Origin: Syngnathus acus | Lineage: Eukaryota > Chordata > Actinopteri > Syngnathiformes > Syngnathidae | Length of the DNA stretch: 64,000 bases | NCBI RefSeq assembly: GCF_901709675.1 | Contig: NC_051093.1 | Span: 4,609,053 to 4,673,052 of the forward strand | Direction of reading: 5' to 3' | Shown here: positions 58,972 through 64,000 of the stretch, in pieces | How the letters are laid out: every line of letters starts with the position of its first letter | Position numbering within the stretch: position 1 is the first letter of the stretch | Notes under the pieces: model-generated | The model's database searches: none | What the model was told of the DNA's origin: nothing | What the model saw: only the letters and a program-made list of their open reading frames with translations | Position numbers and translations under genes: made by a program

Positions 58972-61876
58972 ATGACACCCAAGAGGATTACACTGTTTTT
59001 GTTGCTTTTTTACTTTGCAAACCAAGGTAGGCTCAAACATTTAAATTTTTCATATGTTTGTTGTGTGTTGTGGCTTTACGCTCTGATACACTGTTGTAGT
59101 GTTGTCACTAACCGTGGGTTGCTTATTGGTTGTCTCAACAATAACACACGGAGGCAAGGATGCAGTACGAGCCGATCTTTACTGCCCATGCTGGTAGCAT
59201 TGACAGCGACGTTGTCAATGTGGATAGCGAGACGAGTCGATAGTGACAGTGATGGAGAAGTTTTTGAAGAGAAGAAATGCTGACACTGTACTCAGCACAC
59301 ACTGGTGTGCCATGAGAGATGTTCAGCTGTGCCGTGGGATTGTCCAATATTAATAAAGGAGCGCATTGTAAACAGGATCGCCGAACCACTGGTCAGTTCG
59401 CGCAAGGCCTGGTTAGCCACTTGCTAATCGTGCATGTGTGGAGAATCGGAGAATCTTGAGATTTCATATTGTGTCGGTCTGATTGTATTGCATCGGCACA
59501 TATTCAGTTTATGCGTGTGTTGCTGTGTGCTTTTGCTAACAGTGACGGACACTATGAAGGTTGCGGTGACGGACACTATGAAGGTTGTGGTGCGTTTGAG
59601 GTCAATGGAAATCAGAGCATGCTGTTCAACGGGAGAACCTGGATGGGTTATTTTTCACATACATAAAATAAACAATCAAGTCGAGACACCTCGACTGTGA
59701 TAGCCACTCAGCTGCTGTCAGAACAGCAGAGCGTCTTTAAAAGTGACTTTGTTCTTATTGTTGCAATATTTATAGACCTAGTCTAAAACAGTAAACAAAA
59801 TCACGTTGATTCTTTTATTTTAATCACAATCACTTTAAATAGTTTATTTCTTACACCGTCTAAAACCTTTTTAAAGAAAACTAACTTTTATTTAAAAAAA
59901 GGAATACAATTTAAAGAATATTTAGTATTTATTTCTATTAAATTATTCGACTTTACGTCTTTCGTTGTAATATAACTGATTTTAATATAGGAGCTTAACA
60001 GATTTTTGTTGGCGGTGTGCCGCGAGATTTCTTCCAATGAAAAGGTGTGCCGTGAATGAAAAAAGGTTGGGAAACACTGCTTTAAGGCACATGTGTCAAA
60101 CTCAAGGCCCGGGGGCCAGATACGGCCCGCCACATCATTTTATGTGGCCCGCGAAGACAAATTGTGCATCAAATTCGTGTCATTACTAGAATTGCAAATT
60201 GTCTTCCCTTTTAATATCTTTTTTTTTTAATATTTGACCAGTTTTTACTCGTCTGATTTGAAAACGAGTTATTTGTTAGTTTGTTTTGTAGCTTTTACTG
60301 TATATAATATGAGGTGCTCATACATTTATTTGGGTTGACAGTCATAATGGCCCTCCGAAAGGAGCTATGACTACAATGCGGCCCGTGGAAATAATGAGTT
60401 TGACTCCCCTGCTTTAAGGGGAATGACTAAATATTCTTCTCGTAGATTCTGTGCAGGATGAAGTGTCTTGCCGTAAAATTCAAGGCAACGAAGGCTGTTT
60501 CCACAAATTTGATAAACGTTGCCCAGGGGGTCAAATTGTCGTTAAGCAAGACAAGGTATTTGGATTTCAAACTTATCTCTTATCTTATTGTTGTTTTTAT
60601 TTACCGATCTGAAACTGATCTTGATCTTCAATGTTCTGTTTGCTAACAGACTACTATTGGCCATGCCGACTTCAGCAAGAATCCGCCCAGCTTTGACATC
60701 TATGAAACATTCGCAAGATGTATAAATGAGAGTGGTATTTTCATCAACTACGGCAGTAACATTTCAACAGAGTACCACAATTGTAATGTAAGTTATGTTA
60801 TTTCCATATTGTTTTAAACTTGTCTGTAAATTTATGTGATTTTTTTTTTTGAACCATGGATTCTATCATGGTCAATTGTACCGTCTTTTGTATTTCAGGG
60901 GATGCCTGAAGATAGCACAGATTTCTATTGTACTCATGATACTTCAACGAATGGTGAGTTTGGAACTGGTCTGAGTCATGAAATGCCTAGAATTACACCT
61001 ATCTAACAATTCAAAACTGTGATCTGTATGTTAGGAGCGCCCGGAACCAGTAGCAAGCCCAATGTAACTCATCCTATCGCCAATCATACTTCAAAGATTG
61101 GTGAGTTTGGGACTGGTCTGAGTCATGAAATGCCACAGTTGAAAACAAGTCCCACCGCTGATAACGATGACTGTATGTGTGGCAGGCATAATCTTTGCGG
61201 TTGCGGTGGTCATGGCTGTGGTTGCAGTCGTGGTCGTGCTCCTGCGCGTCAGGAAGCGTGTGAGGTAATATGAAACTTTTCTACATTTGTTCAGTAAAGT
61301 TATTGGCGATGACAGCGGAAACAGCACAGAGCAAGTTGACAGGCCGGCGCCACCCAACAAGCCATATGCAATACTTATTTTAAAGGAAAATTACTTTGGC
61401 TGACCGAGGAAAAGTATGGATTACTCGATTATCAAAATATGAGATTCATTTGATAATTGATGTTTGTTGATTAATCGATTTATTTTGACACCTCCACATG
61501 ACACTCATAATTGATTCCCCTCCAGGAAAAAGAAAAGAAAAAGATGCTGCCCAAGTAAGGCTTTTTTGTTTTGTTTAAAAAAAATGTATGAAATTATAGA
61601 GGAAAATTATGGATTACTCAATTATCAAATATGATTATCAAAATATGAGAGTCATTTGATAATCGATGTTTGTTGATTAAGCGATTCATCATCGATCCCT
61701 CAGGGCTGTGTGCTCTGCTGCCACGCACCACTGCCGACCAGCCCACCATCGATCTCATCTCCGAGGATGACGAGGCTGCTGTGGTGAATGGTCTTTGTTG
61801 CTTCGCTGGTCTTCAAAAAACACTCGGTGGACGATGGTTGGCCCAGAGAAGGAACACTCCAGTGACACACAGCTGA
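58972..61876 (+). CDS. Uncharacterised 234-aa type I membrane protein
   Basis: Eight exons: 58972-59026, 60446-60555, 60650-60787, 60899-60953, 61035-61100, 61186-61264, 61526-61554, 61704-61876; all AG/GT junctions and phases close. Signal peptide MTPKRITLFLLLFYFANQ. The ectodomain (exons 2-3) has six cysteines (SCRKIQGNEGCFHKFDKRCPGG is the first group, given as SC, GC, RC positions ~26, 35, 43) and N-glycosylation sites NES and NIS. The stalk (exons 4-5) is Thr/Ser-rich with NVT and NHT. Exon 6 is one membrane span (GIIFAVAVVMAVVAVVVVLL). The tail is basic (RKKKRKRCCP), then acidic (DLISEDDEAA). CPGGQIVV...GHAD faintly recalls rhamnose-binding (SUEL) lectins. I do not recognise the gene. 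The architecture suggests a receptor or adhesion molecule. Confidence 0.75.
59960..60079 (-). mobile_element. End of a hAT-type element in intron 1
   Basis: 'ggtgtgccgcgagatttctt', then 'aggtgtgccgtgaatgaaaa' and 'ggttgggaaacactg' at the right edge are the usual inverted end of a fish/amniote hAT family. The other end is not clear; 'gtgtgccatgagagatg' near 59304 may be related. Confidence 0.5.
60088..60411. mobile_element. 324-bp hAT MITE with 8-bp target duplication
   Basis: Ends are cacatgTGTCAAACTCaaggcc and GAGTTTGActcccctg, with 'ggcccg' inner repeats. The 8-base direct repeat CTTTAAGG flanks it exactly (60080-60087 and 60412-60419). It is inserted at the edge of the preceding hAT fragment, just 34 bases before exon 2 of the membrane-protein gene. 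Confidence 0.85.
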
Positions 61877-62170
61877 TTGGGAAAAGATTTTATTCAACCG
61901 ATGTCAGAGTGATGTCTCTCCAAAAATTCGAGTGGCCCCAAAAGCAAAGATGTTAGAAGCCCCCTTTTTTCCTTCTCTTTCTCTGCGAGGCCCCACATCT
62001 AAAAGGGCATGAACAAGGGTCTTCCTGGTCACGAACAAATGGCCCTTCCATATTCTAAGCTCCTACACATTACTAAAACTAAAGCTTCTCTGTACCGCAA
62101 AAATAGCTTATGGTAGTCTCACTGCTGCTAGTTTATCACCTAAAGGCAACATACAAAGACGCATAGAATC
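61877..62170. other. Short intergenic stretch
   Basis: 3' flank of the membrane-protein gene. I see no AATAAA and no exon. Sequence from about 62000 may already be decayed mobile-element DNA. Confidence 0.4.
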
Positions 62171-62174
62171 CAAA

Positions 62175-63225
62175 TTTTACTACACTGCCTACAGAGAGGA
62201 GGTCTGAGGTTGGCAGCCTGGTGCTCAGAGAATAACCTTGCCTTGAATACCAGCAAAAAAATGATCATCGATTTCAGGAAGAACAACACTGACATAGCCC
62301 CCCTACACATCAACGGCGAGCGCTTGGAAAGCGTCCACACCCTTCAAGTATCTCGCCGTCCTCATCTCAGACAACACCTCCTGGTCAGAGAACATCACCT
62401 CCATCACCAAGAAGGCACAGCAGCGGCTACAGTTCTTGAGTTCTCAGGAAGCACAACCTCAACTCCAACCTGCTGCTGAACTTCTACCGCTCATCCATTG
62501 AGAGTTTGCTGACATATTGCATCACAGTATGGTTTGTCTGCAGAGAGTTGTCAAGGCAGCACAGAAGATCGTCGGCTGCCCACTCCCCTCCCTGACGGAC
62601 ATTTACACCTCCTGCTGTCTCAGCAGAGCTAAGGCTGTTAGGGTTTGCAGAATATCTTCATCGTATGATTATGTTGGAATGTAACCTGTAATAATTTACC
62701 TAGCTTGTCCTGTCTTACCAAAAGTAGTAGACCAAAGTGCTAAGATATTTTCACCTGATTGACTAGCTGCAGAGGAAGCAATCAAAGTTGCTTTGTTTCC
62801 ACAAAGTCGTAAAAGGCCCCCTGCTATGCTTTGATCAGCAGGGGAGCGTCTTCACCCCATCCTGGGTTCTCACACCCTCACTTTCAACCCCACTGTGTTT
62901 CTTCTCAATAAATATGCACCTGATGAGGCCTGACTTCAGACTTCATTCGACCATCGCTGTAAGCACAGCGACGAGTGAACTCTCCGCCTGCAGGTGTCTG
63001 AAACGACTAACTTGTCTCCAGTGTGGTTCTTGCAAAATAAGTTAGAGTGAACACTACCCTAACAAAGGCAATCTCAGGAGACTTCTCCCATACTGGCTCT
63101 GTCCTGTTTGACCTGTTGCCCTCGGGGAGGCGTTACAGAAATATCAGGACAAGGACAACCAGACTTAAAACCAGCTTCTTTCCAAGAGCCATAAATGGTC
63201 TCAATACGAACGTGCGATAAGCCTG
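62175..63225 (+). pseudogene. LINE (L2/CR1-type) reverse-transcriptase remnant, split by a solo LTR
   Basis: Left part 62175-62635 and right part 63070-63225. The left part shows WCSENNLALNTSKKMIIDFR, the post-RT motif of L2/CR1 LINEs, with frameshifts, then AAQKIVGCPLPSLTDIY. The right part reads LLPSGRRYRNIRTRTTRLKT and SFFPRAI to a stop. Removing the LTR rejoins the reading frame (RAKA/ISG). It lacks the 5' portion, and the frameshifts make it inactive. Confidence 0.85.
62636..63064. mobile_element. 429-bp solo LTR with 5-bp target duplication
   Basis: Begins TGTTAGGG and ends CCCTAACA (8-base terminal inverted repeat, TG...CA). It is flanked by AAGGC on both sides (62631-62635 and 63065-63069). 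An internal 'ctcaataaatatgc' serves as a likely poly(A) signal. No internal retroelement genes are present, so it arose by LTR-LTR recombination. It is inserted in the LINE remnant. Confidence 0.88.
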
Positions 63226-63432
63226 ATCTCTTTGGACTACATTCTTCTACATGCAATATATTTATGCTTGGTCACCATAATTGTGCAATTGCATAGCCAT
63301 TGTATTCCTTTGTTCAGACAAGCGTTGTGGGTCTTACCTTAGCAAACTAACAACAACCATAACCTAACCATAACTGTGATAACTGTGCAGTTGTCACTTT
63401 GCAACCTTGTTTACATTGTATTCAGGGTTTTC

Positions 63433-63745
63433 CAAACTATCTTGATCGTATGATTATGTTGGAATGTAACCTGTAATAAATAACCTAGCTCGATTAGTTT
63501 TATGCTTATGTTGGAATGTAACCTGTAATAAATAACCTAGCTTGTCCCATCCTACACAACGTCGTAAAACACCCCCTGCTATGTTTTGACTACAGGTCAA
63601 GGGCTTTCCTCTCCATCCAGTCCACTGTCACCCCCACCCTGTTTCTCTTAATAAAAATGCTCTTGCAAGAGGCCAGAATCAGACCTCATTCGATCATCGC
63701 TGTACGCACAGCGAGGAATGGTTCTCCATTTGCAAATGCTTAAAA
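63433..63745. mobile_element. Second, truncated LTR of the same family
   Basis: Shares 'atgttggaatgtaacctgta', 'cccctgctatg', 'tcttaataaaaatgc' and 'cattcgatcatcgctgta' with the solo LTR. It has lost the TGTTAGGG start and carries a tandem duplication of 'ttatgttggaatgtaacctg' with its following ~20 bases (about 63456 and 63507). Confidence 0.75.
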
Positions 63746-63750
63746 AGGGC

Positions 63751-64000
63751 ATACTGAACTAAATTCCTGGGAGTCCACATCACAGATGACCTCACCTGGA
63801 CTGTGAACACCACAACACTGGTCAAGAGGGCACAGAAGCGCTTGTACTTCCTGCGGAGGATGAGGAGAGCCCACCTGCCCCCACCCATCATGAGGACGTT
63901 CTACCGAAGCACCATAGAGAGCATTCTGACAAGCTGTCTCTCGGTGTGGTGTGGAGGTTGCAGCGCCTCCGAGTGGAAGAACCTGAGGAGAGTGGTGAGG
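63751..64000 (+). pseudogene. Second LINE (L2-type) fragment, running off the right edge
   Basis: Open in one frame to the window end: FLGVHITDDLTWTVNTTTLV, KRAQKRLYFLRRMRRAHLPP, FYRSTIESILTSCLSVWCGG. This is the conserved region after the reverse transcriptase of L2-type LINEs. It abuts the truncated LTR. Confidence 0.85.

Overview
The window looks like a ray-finned (teleost) fish genome. Its genes are vertebrate orthologues with compact, spliced structures and canonical GT-AG introns (one GC-AG). The spaces between them hold typical fish repeats: hAT-type MITEs, a tRNA-like SINE, L2/CR1-type LINE pieces, solo LTRs, microsatellites and long poly-G/poly-C runs. There is no prokaryotic signal. 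I could not identify the species.

Layout, left to right: (1) 1-1471, minus: 5' half of a TNFSF14 (LIGHT)-like TNF ligand, running off the left edge. (2) 2551-4175, plus: tmed1, a p24 cargo receptor. (3) 4.5-9.1 kb: a repeat block with a ~157-bp MITE-derived tandem array; four adjacent units carry an identical second palindromic MITE. (4) 10485-25423, minus: complete dynamin-2 (dnm2), 21 coding exons plus a mutually exclusive exon pair (10a/10b) and the 12-nt GEIL microexon. (5) 13333-13401, plus: mir-199 hairpin, antisense inside a dnm2 intron. (6) 25951-29344, plus: qtrt1, head to head with dnm2. (7) 31682-53612, plus: complete SLO2/KCNT sodium-activated potassium channel, 30 exons including one 57-nt cassette. 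(8) 57574-58133, minus: an isolated B30.2/SPRY terminal exon of a TRIM/A33-like gene. (9) 58972-61876, plus: an uncharacterised 234-residue type I membrane protein with a duplicated stalk exon. (10) 62.1-64 kb: LINE fragments, one split by a solo LTR with intact target-site duplication.

The genes are not one pathway. The set is a vertebrate synteny block matching human 19p13 (TMED1, DNM2, mir-199a-1, QTRT1), and the mir-199/dynamin linkage is shared by the DNM1 and DNM3 paralogons. A KCNT channel next to the DNM2/QTRT1 pair is the most unusual feature. The human KCNT genes lie in the DNM1 and DNM3 paralogons, so this may be a third KCNT ohnologue lost in mammals. The second candidate novelty is the small membrane protein at 59-62 kb. 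All exon models were read by hand from splice sites and frame; every internal exon phase closes.
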